Positions 60,269-60,978 of a stretch of DNA of 64,000 nucleotides are shown in pieces. The notes under the pieces were generated by a model. The model was not told the DNA's origin. It did no database searches and was given only the letters and a program-made list of their open reading frames with translations. The position numbers were made by a program, and so were the translations under genes. Location: assembly GCA_025084515.1 (NCBI GenBank), contig JAJAGP010000441.1, forward strand, positions 124,001 through 188,000, in the 5' to 3' direction. Each line of letters opens with the position of its first letter. Positions within the stretch are counted from its first letter, which is position 1. The DNA is from Ancistrus triradiatus (lineage: Eukaryota > Chordata > Actinopteri > Siluriformes > Loricariidae).

Positions 60269-60978
60269 CGTGAGCTTTTCCATTATATCATTAGCACAAA
60301 TCAGCAAAAACAACACACCTAATACATTCCTGCTCACAACAACCAGATTCTGTGCCAACCCAAATACGCCATCTAATGCACATAAGGGTCTGTAGAGGGA
60401 TGCCACTGATGGCATGGAGAAACATTATAAAATGTTATACCACAAAAATGATTTCTCAATCAATTCAGTGGTTCTGACAGCACCACAGAGCACCAAGGCC
60501 ACACCAGGTGGCCATTGCTCGTCCAGAACTAAGACCTGGGTGCAGCATAATGACCCTGGCATCTCCTGGCTATGAATCATATGTGTAGGTGACCTAAGCA
60601 ATTTCCTACCCATGAGGACTGGATGCTTCCTGGATGGACTGGCACTGGTGTAACTGGGGGGATGTGGGTTTTTAAAGGATATGGCCACTCGGTGATCTTT
60701 TTGGCGTATTTTCTCACAAAGTTGTCCTCGCTGAAGATGAAGAGGGACCGGTTGACGGTGAAGCAGTTCTGTCGCACCGGTATGGGGTTGTACAGGGCCA
60801 TGGTGCGAGCCCGCTGGGCCATCGATTGCTTGTACATGCGCTGCGCGCCCGGCGGGCCGCCTTGCCTGCTGGCGCCGCGCGCCGCGCCGCCCTGCGCGTG
60901 CGCATGCGCAACTGCACCGCTACCTCCACCTCCGCCACCACCGTACCTGGACGGCGCCTCGTCTGTGAACCGCGCCAT
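1..60978 (-). CDS. cacna1a: Voltage-gated calcium channel alpha-1 subunit, Cav2 class (cacna1a-like), 3' truncated
   Basis: This gene encodes the pore subunit of a high-voltage-activated presynaptic calcium channel. In the family, four repeats of six membrane segments form the calcium pore in the plasma membrane, and the I-II and II-III linkers bind the beta subunit, G-beta-gamma and SNARE proteins. I assembled 35 exons by translating the minus strand and checking splice sites and phase; the coding span in the window is about 4.9 kb (about 1,630 codons). Evidence for Cav2.1 over Cav2.2 is the start MARF with a poly-Gly tract, MYKQSMAQRARTMALYNPIP, RPLVVDPQENRNNNTNK in the II-III linker, LSTTRPIQ, and VNKNANTEPLPKK. 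A few positions look more Cav2.2-like (LPDGDKTP, FYCTDESKE, and NIAIEEDG in the IVS5-pore loop). Pore glutamates are visible in ITMEGW (repeat I) and STGEGW (repeat III); the repeat II pore is in the damaged segment and repeat IV lies outside. Exons 7-16 carry indels. Confidence 0.93.
205..270 (-). CDS. cacna1a: cacna1a exon 34 (IVS5)
   Basis: 66 nt. It encodes [20 protein letters not shown] and MQ, segment IVS5. Acceptor GTCCAG, donor GTGAGA, both phases 0. Confidence 0.96.
398..574. mobile_element. MITE-like element with GGTTCTAG ends
   Basis: The ends are inverted: GGTTCTAG at 398-405 and CTAGAACC at 567-574, continuing inward with GGGGGGCCAGTG-like sequence on both sides. 177 bases, no coding capacity, no clear target duplication. 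Confidence 0.65.
605..660 (+). repeat. Short dispersed repeat, copy 1
   Basis: ACTGGGGCACAGGAAATTTA then GAGGGGCACAGCTGTACCCC is matched at 13318-13365. It sits just beyond the GGTTCTAG MITE. Confidence 0.6.
876..992 (-). CDS. cacna1a: cacna1a exon 33 (IVS4 voltage sensor)
   Basis: 117 nt. It encodes [20 protein letters not shown] then LRQGETIRILLWTFVQSFK, the S4 sensor and S4-S5 linker of repeat IV. Glu stands in RQGETIR where mammalian Cav2 channels have Tyr. Acceptor TGTAG, donor GTAAG. Confidence 0.95.
1031..1062. repeat. (GATA)n microsatellite
   Basis: Eight GATA units, about 38 bases upstream of the exon 33 acceptor in the transcript. Confidence 0.97.
1676..2153. mobile_element. Tc1-derived nonautonomous element, copy 1
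   Basis: The left end reads CACTGTGCAAAAGTATTAGG and the right end (inverted) CTGTGCAGAAGTCTTAGGCC. The interior (TGCTGCTATTGCTCAAGTG, AACTTGGCATCCTGATGAAG) matches copies 2 and 3. No transposase frame remains. Confidence 0.8.
3340..3998. mobile_element. DNA transposon remnant with GGACCGGATTCATGAA ends
   Basis: The left end GGAACCGGATTCACGAAAGT and the right end, inverted, GGACCGGATTCATGAAGGTT match over about 30 bases. A short minus-strand frame near 3705-3830 (MSKPSIKKEIEAKEIGKGIK) may be the remnant of a DNA-binding protein. Superfamily uncertain; Harbinger-like is a guess. Confidence 0.65.
4716..4799 (-). CDS. cacna1a: cacna1a exon 32 (IVS3)
   Basis: 84 nt. It encodes NYFKDAWNIFDCVTVLGSIT then DILVTELG. 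A Cys stands where the mammalian Cav2 proteins I know have Phe (NIFDFVTV). Acceptor CAACAG, donor GTAAGT. Confidence 0.95.
4849..4887. repeat. (CA)n microsatellite in intron 31
   Basis: A 39-base CA tract upstream of exon 32 in the transcript. A shorter interrupted tract lies at 4653-4687 beyond its donor. Confidence 0.97.
4970..5160 (+). repeat. Dispersed repeat with the CTCCGGTTTCCTCCCACAG motif
   Basis: GGCCTCCCCATGTCCACATG and TACTCCGGTTTCCTCCCACA; a second copy begins at 36583. A common interspersed motif in fish genomes; class not assigned. Confidence 0.6.
5206..5371 (+). mobile_element. tRNA-derived SINE copy
   Basis: ATGGTAGCCTAGTGGTTAAG head and GGTCCAGGGTTCAAATCTGA; the tail is diverged (TCTGGATAAGGGTGACTTAA). 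Confidence 0.8.
6056..6090. repeat. (CA)n microsatellite next to exon 31 donor
   Basis: About 35 bases; (UG)n in the transcript, 12 bases past the donor. A second short tract lies at 6222-6251 on the acceptor side. Confidence 0.97.
6103..6213 (-). CDS. cacna1a: cacna1a exon 31 (IVS2)
   Basis: 111 nt. It encodes YDEASEVYEKMLANLNIVFT then SLFSLECVLKIIAFGAL. Acceptor TTTCAG, donor GTGAGC. Short (CA)n tracts lie 12 bases beyond the donor (6056-6090) and about 10 bases before the acceptor (6222-6251). Confidence 0.95.
6415..6579 (-). CDS. cacna1a: cacna1a exon 30 (III-IV linker, IVS1)
   Basis: 165 nt. It encodes RACIDFAINAKPLTRHMPQN, KQTFQYRMWEFVVSPPFEYT and IMAMIALNTIVLMMK: the III-IV linker and segment IVS1. 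Acceptor TTACAG, donor GTGGGT. Confidence 0.96.
6741..6942 (-). CDS. cacna1a: cacna1a exon 29 (IIIS6)
   Basis: 202 nt. It encodes VLKHSVDATYENQGPSPGYR, segment IIIS6 ([20 protein letters not shown]) and KMMEDYSLEKNE at the start of the III-IV linker. Acceptor ATCTAG, donor GTGAGC. Confidence 0.96.
7217..7543. mobile_element. MITE with CTAGTGTTGT ends, copy 1
   Basis: The left end reads CTAGTGTTGTCAAGACTGCT; the right end, inverted, CTAGTGTTGTAGTACTCAAG. The interior near both ends is a string of GAGACCGAGAC-like words. About 325 bases, noncoding. Confidence 0.8.
7588..7728 (-). CDS. cacna1a: cacna1a exon 28 (repeat III pore loop)
   Basis: 141 nt. It encodes GEYLVYERDNEVKAQKREWR then KYDFHYDNVLWALLTLFTVS and TGEGWPQ. 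The Glu of STGEGW is the repeat III selectivity residue. Acceptor TTGCAG, donor GTGAGT. Confidence 0.96.
7787..7852. repeat. (TG)n microsatellite abutting the exon 27 donor
   Basis: About 65 bases of TG on the plus strand, with one TA interruption, i.e. (CA)n in the transcript, beginning at intron base +3. Confidence 0.98.
7855..8015 (-). CDS. cacna1a: cacna1a exon 27 (IIIS5)
   Basis: 161 nt. It encodes AVFDCVVNSLKNVLNILIVY then [20 protein letters not shown] and YCTDESKEFERDC. Acceptor CTTCAG. The donor is CAG followed by GTCACACAC: the intron's (CA)n repeat starts at base +3, giving a poor match to the usual donor. Exit phase 2 fits exon 28. Confidence 0.95.
8140..8555 (+). mobile_element. 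LINE fragment with reverse-transcriptase C-terminal part
   Basis: 8309-8545 encodes IDGVDVEMDGTYKYLSVHLD then NKLDWNSNT and KKGQS, the YKYLGxxLDxKLxW motif region downstream of the polymerase core in non-LTR retrotransposons. Frame changes and stops show it is dead. 8140-8240 (GGAAGAACCTTGAGAGGAAC) looks like a piece of LINE 3' UTR. Confidence 0.8.
8552..8594 (-). repeat. SINE head fragment
   Basis: Minus strand reads GTGGTGGCCTAGTGGTTAAG followed by GTGCTAGACTATGGAC, the SINE head only, directly downstream of a LINE fragment. Confidence 0.7.
8918..9017 (-). CDS. cacna1a: cacna1a exon 26 (IIIS4 voltage sensor)
   Basis: 100 nt. It encodes GSSKGKDISTIKSLRVLRVL then RPLKTIKRLPKLK, the S4 sensor of repeat III. 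Acceptor CTGCAG, donor GTAACC. A degenerate ATG/ATT/GTT repeat (8859-8913) starts right after the donor. Confidence 0.95.
10495..10735. repeat. Purine-rich GA tract
   Basis: About 240 bases, mostly A and G on the plus strand with GAGAGA runs, in intron 25. Open frames through it in several registers are composition artefacts. Confidence 0.8.
10851..11074. repeat. Paired long (CA)n tracts
   Basis: Two CA tracts (10851-10909 and 11008-11074) with the same strand sense, separated by about 100 bases, ending at a Tc1-derived element. Confidence 0.97.
11074..11487. mobile_element. Tc1-derived nonautonomous element, copy 2
   Basis: The left end TACTGTGCAAAAGTCTTAGG directly follows a (CA)n tract; the inverted right end reads TACAGTACTGTTCAAAAGTC. 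It shares the interior words of copy 1. About 410 bases. Confidence 0.85.
13290..13455 (+). repeat. Short dispersed repeat, copy 2
   Basis: Contains ACTGGGGCACACAGAATTTA and GAGGCACAGCTGTACCCCTC, matching 605-660, flanked by GGGGGCGTTTCTAG and GACGCCACTGG, which may be the element's outer ends. Confidence 0.55.
14010..14340. repeat. Purine-rich region
   Basis: GA-rich plus strand with ACAGA and AGAGAGAGAG runs, no recognisable protein; similar in composition to 10495-10735. Confidence 0.65.
14950..15160 (+). repeat. Dispersed repeat copy B (unknown class)
   Basis: Plus-strand counterpart of the repeat in intron 19. Shared words include CTCTTGGTTGTGTGCAGCCA and GATGCTGCATAGATGG. Class not recognised. 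Confidence 0.5.
15965..16071 (-). CDS. cacna1a: cacna1a exon 25 (IIIS3)
   Basis: 107 nt. It encodes MVDLGLVLHQGSYFRDLWNI then LDFIVVSGALVAFAF, the S2-S3 linker and segment IIIS3. Acceptor CCTCTAG, donor GTAAGT, exit phase 2. Confidence 0.96.
16158..16217 (-). CDS. cacna1a: cacna1a exon 24 (IIIS2)
   Basis: A 60-nt in-frame exon encoding VLRYFDYVFTGVFTFEMLIK, segment IIIS2. Acceptor CCACAG, donor GTGAGC, both phases 0. Confidence 0.96.
16421..16537. repeat. (ATGG)n minisatellite-like repeat
   Basis: Imperfect GGAT units in intron 23, ending about 35 bases before the exon 23 donor in plus coordinates. Confidence 0.92.
16574..16703 (-). CDS. cacna1a: cacna1a exon 23 (IIIS1)
   Basis: 130 nt. 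It encodes FRRLCHYVVTLRYFEMCILL then VIAMSSIALAAEDPVWPESP and RNI: segment IIIS1 and the S1-S2 loop. Acceptor GTTGTAG, donor GTGAGT. Confidence 0.95.
17233..17371 (-). CDS. cacna1a: cacna1a exon 22 (II-III linker end)
   Basis: 139 nt. It encodes NKNANTEPLPKKEDTKGDDD, an acidic run, then PKPMPPYSSMFILSTTN just before repeat III. Acceptor TCTACAG, donor GTGAGT. Confidence 0.95.
17460..17797 (-). CDS. cacna1a: cacna1a exon 21 (II-III linker)
   Basis: 338 nt. It encodes EGPTLSTTRPIQKTLSRQDS, then a Ser/Thr/Pro-rich section and KPDYTAVDMPPMFP. LSTTRPIQ and KPDxTxVDxPP mark Cav2.1. The linker is spread over exons 20-22 here. Entry phase 2, exit phase 1, donor GTGAGG. Confidence 0.94.
17914..18434 (-). 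CDS. cacna1a: cacna1a exon 20 (II-III linker, synprint region)
   Basis: 521 nt. It begins VSYSRHIRPDMKTHLDRPLV and holds VDPQENRNNNTNK, a strong Cav2.1 signature. The rest is low-complexity, rich in Arg, His, Gly and Glu, ending in a histidine/arginine repeat before SRK. In mammalian Cav2 channels this linker holds the SNARE-binding (synprint) site; that role here is inferred. Acceptor CTCAG, donor GTGAGT. Confidence 0.94.
18435..19124 (-). other. Intron 19, 0.7 kb
   Basis: It resembles part of 14900-15210 in intron 25: both contain variants of a stretch around ATGCTGCATAGATGGTAG in opposite orientation, with the word CTCTTGGTTGTGTGCAGCCA nearby. This is a dispersed repeat of unknown class. 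Confidence 0.5.
18530..18735 (-). repeat. Dispersed repeat copy A (unknown class)
   Basis: The minus strand here carries the words AGCAGCATCTG-like, GGAGTG, and GTGTGCAGCCA in the same order as in copy B at about 14950-15160 on the plus strand, showing a shared element without recognisable coding capacity or clear terminal repeats. Confidence 0.5.
19125..19257 (-). CDS. cacna1a: cacna1a exon 19 (II-III linker)
   Basis: 133 nt. It encodes KEQQKNHKGSKSVWEQRTSE followed by LRRQTLMTSREALYNELDPE and ERWK. Conserved among Cav2.1 proteins. Acceptor ACTGCAG, donor GTAAGC, exit phase 0. Confidence 0.95.
19872..20340 (+). repeat. (CA)n-bounded repeat family, copy 1
   Basis: A 50-base (CA)n tract, then TGTGAGGACTATTCCATTGA CATAAT, a CTAACCTTAAC block and CGAGCAAAATGTCCTCACAA G. 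Homologous to copies at 45976 and 50361. Confidence 0.75.
20440..20597 (+). repeat. LINE-like 3' tail, related family
   Basis: CCTCCTCTGAGGCTGGTTCT and AAGGCGCTATATAAATAAAA resemble LINE 3' ends of the kind at 26151, but the tail repeat differs. Confidence 0.6.
20850..20956 (-). CDS. cacna1a: cacna1a exon 18 (II-III linker)
   Basis: 107 nt. It encodes DEQEEEEAANQKMALQKAKE then VAEVSPLSAANLSIA, the highly conserved proximal II-III linker of Cav2 channels. Acceptor TATGCAG, donor GTGAGT, exit phase 2. Confidence 0.95.
21043..21110 (-). CDS. cacna1a: cacna1a exon 17 (IIS6)
   Basis: 68 nt, clean. It encodes [20 protein letters not shown] then TK: the end of IIS6 and the start of the II-III linker. 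Entry phase 1 completes the Tyr from exon 16. The donor is GTAACA. Upstream of its acceptor TTCAG lies the sequence TTCCTTAACT, a U12 branch site. Confidence 0.95.
22136..22590. mobile_element. MITE (CCAGGAAAAAA family) interrupted by a SINE
   Basis: Homologous to 52584-52753. The interior unit GGTAATTTGGCCACTTCATG occurs twice (about 22215 and 22330), and the right end TTTCACAGTAAATTTTTTTT is cut off from the body by a SINE at 22374-22563. AATTTC occurs on both sides of the SINE and may be its target duplication. Confidence 0.75.
22374..22563 (+). mobile_element. tRNA-derived SINE inside a MITE, indel-rich
   Basis: Full-length copy. Compared with 32571-32760 it has several added single bases (GTGGGTAGCC for GTGGTAGCC, CAATTTGTAAG for CAATTGTAAG, GCTGGTAAATG for GCTGTAAATG), like the exons of this segment. 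Confidence 0.85.
22639..22759 (-). CDS. cacna1a: cacna1a exon 16 (repeat II pore and IIS6 start), with frame errors
   Basis: About 121 nt. VMYDGIESQRRKFNKGMVFS and LTLFGN are clear; the start, expected ILTGEDWN (the repeat II selectivity site), is scrambled to ILTGR and a stop. One base is lost and one gained in the IYFIV stretch. It ends one base into Tyr, followed by GTATCC, a U12-like donor. Confidence 0.8.
22874..22939 (-). CDS. cacna1a: cacna1a exon 15 (repeat II outer loop), with frame errors
   Basis: About 66 nt from acceptor CTGCAG. Expected FNFESGTPPTNFDTFPAAIM is readable only with base corrections. The donor reads GCAAGT directly after CAG, so it may be a GC-AG intron, although this lies in the error-rich segment. 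Confidence 0.75.
23686..23818 (-). CDS. cacna1a: cacna1a exon 14 (IIS5), with frame errors
   Basis: Encodes ASLRNLV, LNSMKS, ISLLFLLF and GMQLFGG, the S4-S5 linker and segment S5 of repeat II. At least five one-base indels break the frame (for example a CC doubling in the LLFLF region). The donor GTGAGT is intact; the acceptor side is approximate. Confidence 0.8.
24037..24152 (-). CDS. cacna1a: cacna1a exon 13 (IIS3-IIS4), with frame errors
   Basis: Encodes the IIS3 end and the IIS4 voltage sensor; VIWA, PGT, VLRALRL and KVTK can be read in shifting frames. The donor position reads TTGAGT where GTGAGT is expected. Acceptor GGCAG is normal. Confidence 0.75.
24272..24382 (-). CDS. cacna1a: cacna1a exon 12 (IIS2), with frame errors
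   Basis: Encodes IIS2: FFLGIF, IKMY, FHSSF. Compared with the expected codons for AEFIFLGLF and MYGLGTRPYFHSSFN, single bases are missing from G runs and one is added, leaving an open but altered frame. Acceptor ATTTAG, donor GTAAGT. Confidence 0.75.
25041..25248 (-). CDS. cacna1a: cacna1a exon 11 (linker end and IIS1), with frame errors
   Basis: About 208 nt from acceptor CTCTCAG to donor GTGAGT. Pieces seen in different frames: KKERRLR, TMW, QAFYW (damaged), LCWVGLNTLCVAVV, WLSDFL. This is the lead-in to repeat II and segment IIS1. Extra bases sit in runs such as TGGGGAAG and GTTTTTTAC. Confidence 0.8.
25399..25590 (+). mobile_element. tRNA-derived SINE copy
   Basis: TTGGTGGCCTAGTGGGTGAG head, TTGCTTGGACTGTAAGAAAC body and TCACTCTGGAAAAGGGCATC tail. 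Confidence 0.8.
26151..26380 (+). mobile_element. LINE 3' tail, same family
   Basis: Matches the end of the LINE at 35571-35800: GGTCCTCCCAAGGTCTCTTC, CCACTGTCGCCCTAGGCTTG, AGCGCTATATAAATAGATCT, with the same (GACTT)n tail. Only the last 230 bases are present. Confidence 0.82.
26885..26968 (-). CDS. cacna1a: cacna1a exon 10 (I-II linker), with frame errors
   Basis: About 84 nt between acceptor CATACAG and donor GTGAGG. It encodes the basic stretch KKTP, LKKSKNDLLNP and an acidic tail, the Cav2 counterpart of TTIKKSKTDLLNPEE. The frame shifts around the PHLKK and NPRR positions. Confidence 0.7.
27476..27534 (-). CDS. cacna1a: cacna1a exon 9 (I-II linker), with frame errors
   Basis: A short exon after acceptor ACACAG. 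The translation in shifting frames gives EEV, LADEDNDGD and RMPFD, matching the acidic stretch that follows the alpha-interaction domain. At least three single-base insertions are needed, and the donor (AGTACG) lacks a clean GT. Bounds are approximate. Confidence 0.6.
27967..28091 (-). CDS. cacna1a: cacna1a exon 8 (beta-subunit interaction site), with frame errors
   Basis: Encodes the start of the I-II linker: EFAKER, then FLKLR, and the alpha-interaction domain that binds the beta subunit (family motif QQ-E--L-GY--WI). EFAKER, RFLKLR and EWICKA are readable only by changing frame several times. I count about nine surplus bases against the expected open frame, nearly all single insertions (for example CCC for CC and TT for T in the GYLEW region). 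Ends are approximate. Confidence 0.75.
28232..28335 (-). CDS. cacna1a: cacna1a exon 7 (IS6), with frame errors
   Basis: About 104 nt, expected to encode SNDASG, the end of the pore and segment IS6 up to NLVLGVL. The start NDASG and the end NLVLGVL are in one frame, while the middle (VPLIIIGSFF) is in another. An extra base near the start of the IIIG stretch and a missing base after FF cancel out. The donor reads GTTTAAG instead of a normal GTAAG. Confidence 0.75.
28336..31197 (-). other. Intron 6, 2.9 kb
   Basis: No coding sequence, transposon end or clear repeat family was recognised. Short CTG/GCT runs occur near 30790. The left part probably belongs to the error-rich assembly segment. Confidence 0.55.
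31198..31385 (-). CDS. cacna1a: cacna1a exon 6 (repeat I pore loop)
   Basis: 188 nt. It holds the extracellular turret (EIREEFPCGTEPPSRLC, with paired cysteines) and the P-loop TVFQCITMEGWTDLLYY, whose Glu in MEGW is the repeat I calcium-selectivity residue. Entry phase 1, exit phase 0, donor GTGAGT. It is the last clean exon before the indel-rich segment. Confidence 0.95.
31462..31806. mobile_element. Tc1-derived nonautonomous element, copy 3 (right end lost)
   Basis: It starts ACAGTCCTGTGCAAAACTCT with TAGGCCACCATTAGATTTGC, and runs colinear with copies 1 and 2 up to about 31806. There a different repeat (TTTTTGAGTCCAATGGGCAC) takes over, so the right inverted repeat is missing. Confidence 0.8.
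31807..31990. repeat. Dispersed repeat with genus-wide TTTTTGGAC motif
   Basis: Contains GGGCAGTTAGAGTTGCCAAT and CATGTTTTTGGACAGGAAGT, words typical of a common fish interspersed repeat; the piece at 41220-41350 is related. It truncates the Tc1-derived element to its left. Confidence 0.5.
32226..32378 (-). CDS. cacna1a: cacna1a exon 5 (IS5)
   Basis: 153 nt. It encodes LQVVLKSIMKAM (S4-S5 linker), then segment S5 IPLLQIGLLLFFAILMFAII and GLEFYIGKFHTTCFDNFT at the start of the outer loop. Acceptor CTTCCAG, donor GTAAGC, exit phase 1. Confidence 0.96.
32571..32760 (+). mobile_element. tRNA-derived SINE, well preserved copy
   Basis: The head carries pol III-like boxes: A box TAGCCTAGCGGTTAAG and B box GGTTCAAATCC. 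The body GCCAAGCTGCCACTG, GACTGTAAGACTGTACC and tail CGCTCTGGATAAGGGCGTCT with TGCTGTAAATGTAAA repeat in all other copies. Family name not assigned. Confidence 0.88.
33046..33222 (+). mobile_element. tRNA-derived SINE copy
   Basis: GTAGCTTAGCGGTTAAGGTA at the head and TTGCTCTGGATAAGGGCATC at the tail, with a deletion in the middle relative to the copy at 32571. Confidence 0.82.
33395..33434. repeat. Fragment of the CTAGTGTTGT MITE
   Basis: GGTTTCGGTCTCGTCTCGGT then CTCATTGTTGACTACAACAC, matching the end of the copies at 7217 and 45243. It lies about 18 bases beyond the exon 4 donor. Confidence 0.6.
33452..33543 (-). CDS. cacna1a: cacna1a exon 4 (IS4 voltage sensor)
   Basis: 92 nt. It encodes ILSTVGSDFDLRTLRAVRVL then RPLKLVSGIP, the S4 voltage sensor of repeat I with basic residues spaced every third position. 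Acceptor CTTCCAG, donor GTGAGT, ending one base into the next codon. A fragment of the GAGACCGAGAC-rich MITE lies about 20 bases beyond its donor. Confidence 0.96.
35133..35218. repeat. (TG)n microsatellite
   Basis: About 85 bases of TG with a TATATA interruption, in intron 3. Confidence 0.97.
35571..36590 (-). mobile_element. LINE 3' end with reverse-transcriptase C-terminus
   Basis: A minus-strand frame (36580 to about 36320) reads KKVTAGGKAFSYMAPQLWNK then LPTFVRDSDTLQSFKSRQRS, the typical C-terminal end of fish LINE ORF2 proteins. About 740 bases of 3' UTR follow, ending GCGCTATATAAATAAATCTG and a (GACTT)n tail at 35571-35599. 5' truncated. Confidence 0.85.
36583..36720 (+). repeat. Dispersed repeat with the CTCTGGTTTCCTACC motif
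   Basis: CTCGCCATGTCCACATGGGT then TACTCCGGGTACTCTGGTTT, homologous to 4970-5030, abutting the 5' break of the LINE at 35571-36590. Confidence 0.6.
37060..37234 (+). mobile_element. tRNA-derived SINE copy
   Basis: GGTAGCCTAGTGGTTAAGGT head, GGGTTCAAATCCCACCCCTG B box region, and the full tail CGCTCTGGATAAGGGCGTCT. Confidence 0.85.
39785..39846. repeat. (TG)n microsatellite with TTTG interruptions
   Basis: About 62 bases in intron 3. Confidence 0.97.
40026..40325. repeat. (GA)n tract followed by (CT)n tracts
   Basis: A GA tract at 40026-40073 and CT-rich tracts at 40195-40240 and 40295-40325 are inverted relative to each other, so the transcript could fold them together. Confidence 0.85.
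41997..42136 (-). CDS. cacna1a: cacna1a exon 3 (IS2-IS3)
   Basis: 140 nt, read DDTEPYFIGIFCFESGIKIL then [20 protein letters not shown] and FVVVLTG. These are repeat I segments S2 and S3. Acceptor is TCTCTCAG, donor GTGAGT; it ends after two bases of the glycine codon. Confidence 0.96.
43003..43039. repeat. (CA)n microsatellite next to exon 2
   Basis: About 37 bases, read as (UG)n in the transcript, ten bases downstream of the exon 2 donor. Confidence 0.97.
43049..43154 (-). CDS. cacna1a: cacna1a exon 2 (IS1 start)
   Basis: 106 nt. It encodes [20 protein letters not shown], the start of repeat I segment S1, followed by QHLPDGDKTPMSERL. It completes the proline split by intron 1 and ends in phase 0 at a GTGAGT donor. 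The acceptor dinucleotide is AC (bases 43155-43156), not AG. A (CA)n tract begins ten bases beyond the donor. Confidence 0.95.
43412..43455. repeat. (CA)n microsatellite
   Basis: A 44-base CA tract in intron 1, about 255 bases upstream of exon 2 in the transcript. Confidence 0.97.
43604..43640 (+). repeat. SINE tail fragment
   Basis: AAGTCACTCTGGATAAGGCC then GCCTGCTACATGATGG, the last part of the SINE family only. Confidence 0.65.
43895..44260 (+). mobile_element. Mariner/Tc1-like transposase N-terminal fragment
   Basis: GGTGGTACAGTGCAGTGACT leads to a frame reading RVARQMDWRKRTIAFGRVKG then HSVKEAAEF, a helix-turn-helix-like start. A homologous piece lies inverted at 58510-59060. It breaks off after EAAEF. 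Confidence 0.7.
45243..45600. mobile_element. MITE with TAGTGTTGT-like ends, copy 2
   Basis: Starts GTGTCGTAGTGAAGACCGCC and ends (inverted) TTAGTACTGTAGTACTTGAG, with the same GAGACCGAGACGAG words as the copy at 7217-7543. Confidence 0.75.
45613..45844. repeat. Two (TG)n tracts
   Basis: TG tracts at 45613-45647 and 45785-45844, followed at 45976 by a CA tract: three dinucleotide repeats of mixed sense within 420 bases, which together could form a hairpin. Confidence 0.95.
45976..46275 (+). repeat. (CA)n-bounded repeat family, copy 2
   Basis: A (CA)n tract at 45976-46029, then TTTGTGGGGACCACCCACTG ACATAATGG, ACCTAACCTTAACCTC, AAAGTTGCAGTTTCTGTAAA and TTGTGGGGACCAGCAAAAGG. The best preserved copy. 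Confidence 0.8.
48900..49735 (+). mobile_element. LINE fragment with reverse-transcriptase N-terminal part
   Basis: 49243-49680 includes FKMPRITPLLKKPLLNRANE then SNYRPIHLHPFLSNTPKHAV, matching the K-x-ARITPLLKKPxLD-xxNYRPISxLPFLSK motif at the start of LINE polymerase domains. The stop after AVFG and upstream frame changes show decay. Both ends truncated; a SINE follows on the minus strand. Confidence 0.85.
49759..49893 (-). mobile_element. tRNA-derived SINE, minus-strand partial copy
   Basis: Read on the minus strand it has GGTGGCCTAGCAGTTTAGGT, then CAAATCAGACCTCTGCCAAG and a shortened tail TCGCTCTGGATAAGGACATC. Confidence 0.8.
50361..50817 (+). repeat. (CA)n-bounded repeat family, copy 3
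   Basis: A (CA)n tract at 50361-50411, then ACCATAACCTTAAACTC, AAAAGTTGCTGATTTTGTAA and TTTGGTCCCCACAAGTACAG, ending in a second (CA)n at 50793-50816. The first third is diverged or replaced. Confidence 0.7.
51993..52167 (-). mobile_element. tRNA-derived SINE, minus-strand copy
   Basis: Minus strand: GGTGGGCTAGTGGTTCAGGT head, GGGTTCAAATCCCACCCCTG, and a TCTGGAAAGGGGTGTCTGCT tail. Confidence 0.8.
52584..52753. mobile_element. MITE with CCCAGGAAAAAA ends, intact copy
   Basis: The ends read ATCCCAGGAAAAAAATGTAC and, inverted, ATCCCAGGAAAAAATTTACT. The interior has CTGTGAATTTTCATGTGAAT and GTGGTAATTTGGCCACTTCA. About 170 bases, noncoding. Confidence 0.8.
52798..52833. repeat. (AT)n microsatellite
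   Basis: About 36 bases of alternating AT in intron 1, next to a shorter TATATA run at 52759-52785 by the MITE end. Confidence 0.95.
57431..57763 (-). pseudogene. Tc1-like transposase, C-terminal part
   Basis: A 110-codon open frame with QQDSDPKHTSRSTKEWLQEN (the second catalytic Asp lies in the DSDPKHT motif) and WPSQSPDLNPMEMLWKDLKR, where family members have Glu as third catalytic residue in NPIENLW; here the residues read NPMEMLW, which keeps that Glu. It is separated from its N-terminal part by the internal deletion. Confidence 0.9.
57855..58100 (-). pseudogene. Tc1-like transposase, N-terminal DNA-binding part
   Basis: An open frame with a bipartite helix-turn-helix: ISEELRKRVVDAHQAGKGYK then TISKEFGLHQSTVRQIVYKW. 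The frame is lost after the second motif at the edge of the internal deletion. Confidence 0.88.
58510..59060 (-). mobile_element. Mariner/Tc1-like element fragment, minus strand
   Basis: The left end is ACAAGGTTCGGACAAAAAGT. Reading the minus strand, GGTGGTACAGTGCAGTGAAT leads into RKADVKDWQKGAIAFGRSKG HSVKE (two frames joined by eye), homologous to 43895-44125. No full transposase. Confidence 0.7.
59330..59512 (+). mobile_element. Mariner/Tc1-like element fragment with inverted terminal end
   Basis: ATTGAATTTGGGCGTGCCAA AGGCC corresponds to the IEFGRAKGPSVKEVAEFAG start of the same family, ending with TTTGGTCCGGTATACATAC, which is the inverse of the end at 58548. It faces the copy at 58510 in the opposite direction. 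Confidence 0.65.
60219..60262. repeat. (CA)n microsatellite
   Basis: A CA tract in intron 1 about 420 bases downstream of the exon 1 donor in the transcript. Confidence 0.97.
60683..60978 (-). CDS. cacna1a: cacna1a exon 1 (N-terminus, start codon)
   Basis: Codes residues 1-98 plus two bases of codon 99. It holds the cytosolic N-terminus: MARFTDEAP, a seven-glycine run at about residues 13-19, an Ala/His-rich stretch, then the conserved block ending NCFTVNRSLFIFSEDN and KYAKKITEWP. The ATG at 60976-60978 was chosen by homology and has a strong context (A at -3, G at +4). The open frame runs further upstream only to a GTG codon, with no in-frame ATG seen. The exon ends TGGCC, followed by ATATCCTTT, so the donor is of the AT-AC (U12) kind. 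Confidence 0.95.

Larger units (their letters stand above)
43155..60682 (-). other. Intron 1, U12-type AT-AC, 17.5 kb
   Basis: The 5' splice site at 60674-60682 reads ATATCCTTT on the coding strand, the exact U12 AT-AC consensus. The branch site TTCCCTTAAC lies at 43168-43177 (core CCTTAAC), and the intron ends in AC at 43155-43156, about 12 bases on. The intron holds the Tc1-like element at 57245, other transposase fragments, a LINE fragment, SINEs and microsatellites listed separately. Between them are non-repetitive AT-rich stretches (about 46280-48400, 53000-55000, 55100-57200) without a recognisable gene. Confidence 0.93.

Noticed and set aside
1..60978. Assignment to cacna1b (Cav2.2).
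   Set aside because: The N-terminus (MARF, QSMAQRART, NPIPVRQNC) and the II-III linker signatures (PQENRNNNTNK, LSTTRPIQ, VNKNAN) are of the Cav2.1 type; only scattered residues favour Cav2.2.
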